From: Helicobacteraceae bacterium
GTDB lineage: Bacteria > Campylobacterota > Campylobacteria > Campylobacterales > Sulfurimonadaceae
Assembly (NCBI GenBank): GCA_030642185.1
Contig: DAOWOG010000049.1
Location: 1 to 7,292 of the forward strand
DNA: 7,292 bases
Reading direction: 5' to 3'
The position numbers and the translations under genes were made by a program. Of this stretch, positions 6,384 through 7,292 are shown piece after piece. The notes beneath the pieces are model-generated. The model made no database searches. It had not been told where the DNA came from and was given only the letters and a program-made list of their open reading frames with translations. How positions within the stretch are numbered: the stretch's first letter is position 1; each line of letters starts with the position of its first letter.

Positions 6384-7292
<909 letters not shown>

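Overview
The window is a dense, minus-strand stretch of a bacterial chromosome, most likely from the Campylobacterota (a Sulfurimonas/Sulfuricurvum-like relative). The evidence is moderate AT richness, very tight gene packing, an atpB gene standing apart from other ATP synthase genes, a short TlyA of the type known in Campylobacter, and an AtpB sequence that resembles Sulfurimonas AtpB as I remember it. The genus call rests on memory, not on a search. All nine genes I can support are transcribed right to left. I see no tRNA, rRNA, CRISPR array, insertion sequence or prophage gene.

Reading in the direction of transcription: the C-terminal half of NAD-dependent DNA ligase (ligA, right edge) is followed 7 bases later by a GAF-PAS-GGDEF-EAL cyclic-di-GMP enzyme with both catalytic cores intact. 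The end of that gene overlaps a small outer-membrane beta-barrel protein, whose stop codon shares a base with the start of tlyA (rRNA 2'-O-methyltransferase). tlyA in turn overlaps ribF (riboflavin kinase/FAD synthetase). These five genes look like one translationally coupled block.

The only real intergenic gap (2057-2173, 117 bases) holds a probable promoter with a perfect TATAAT box and a 12-base palindrome over its -35 region. From it would be read atpB (F0 subunit a), an unrecognised 89-residue two-helix membrane protein, a ThiE/TenI-family protein, and gatB (amidotransferase subunit B, cut by the left edge). These genes are 8-29 bases apart or overlap.

Most of the content is conserved housekeeping, and I do not see a clear undescribed system. 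The points most worth checking are the small membrane protein directly downstream of atpB, the ThiE-like protein lacking the usual Mg-binding residues, a TATAAT box over the ligA stop codon placed so that the c-di-GMP gene could be read as a leaderless message, and the coupling of that gene to an outer-membrane protein. No stretch over 300 bases lacks a gene.
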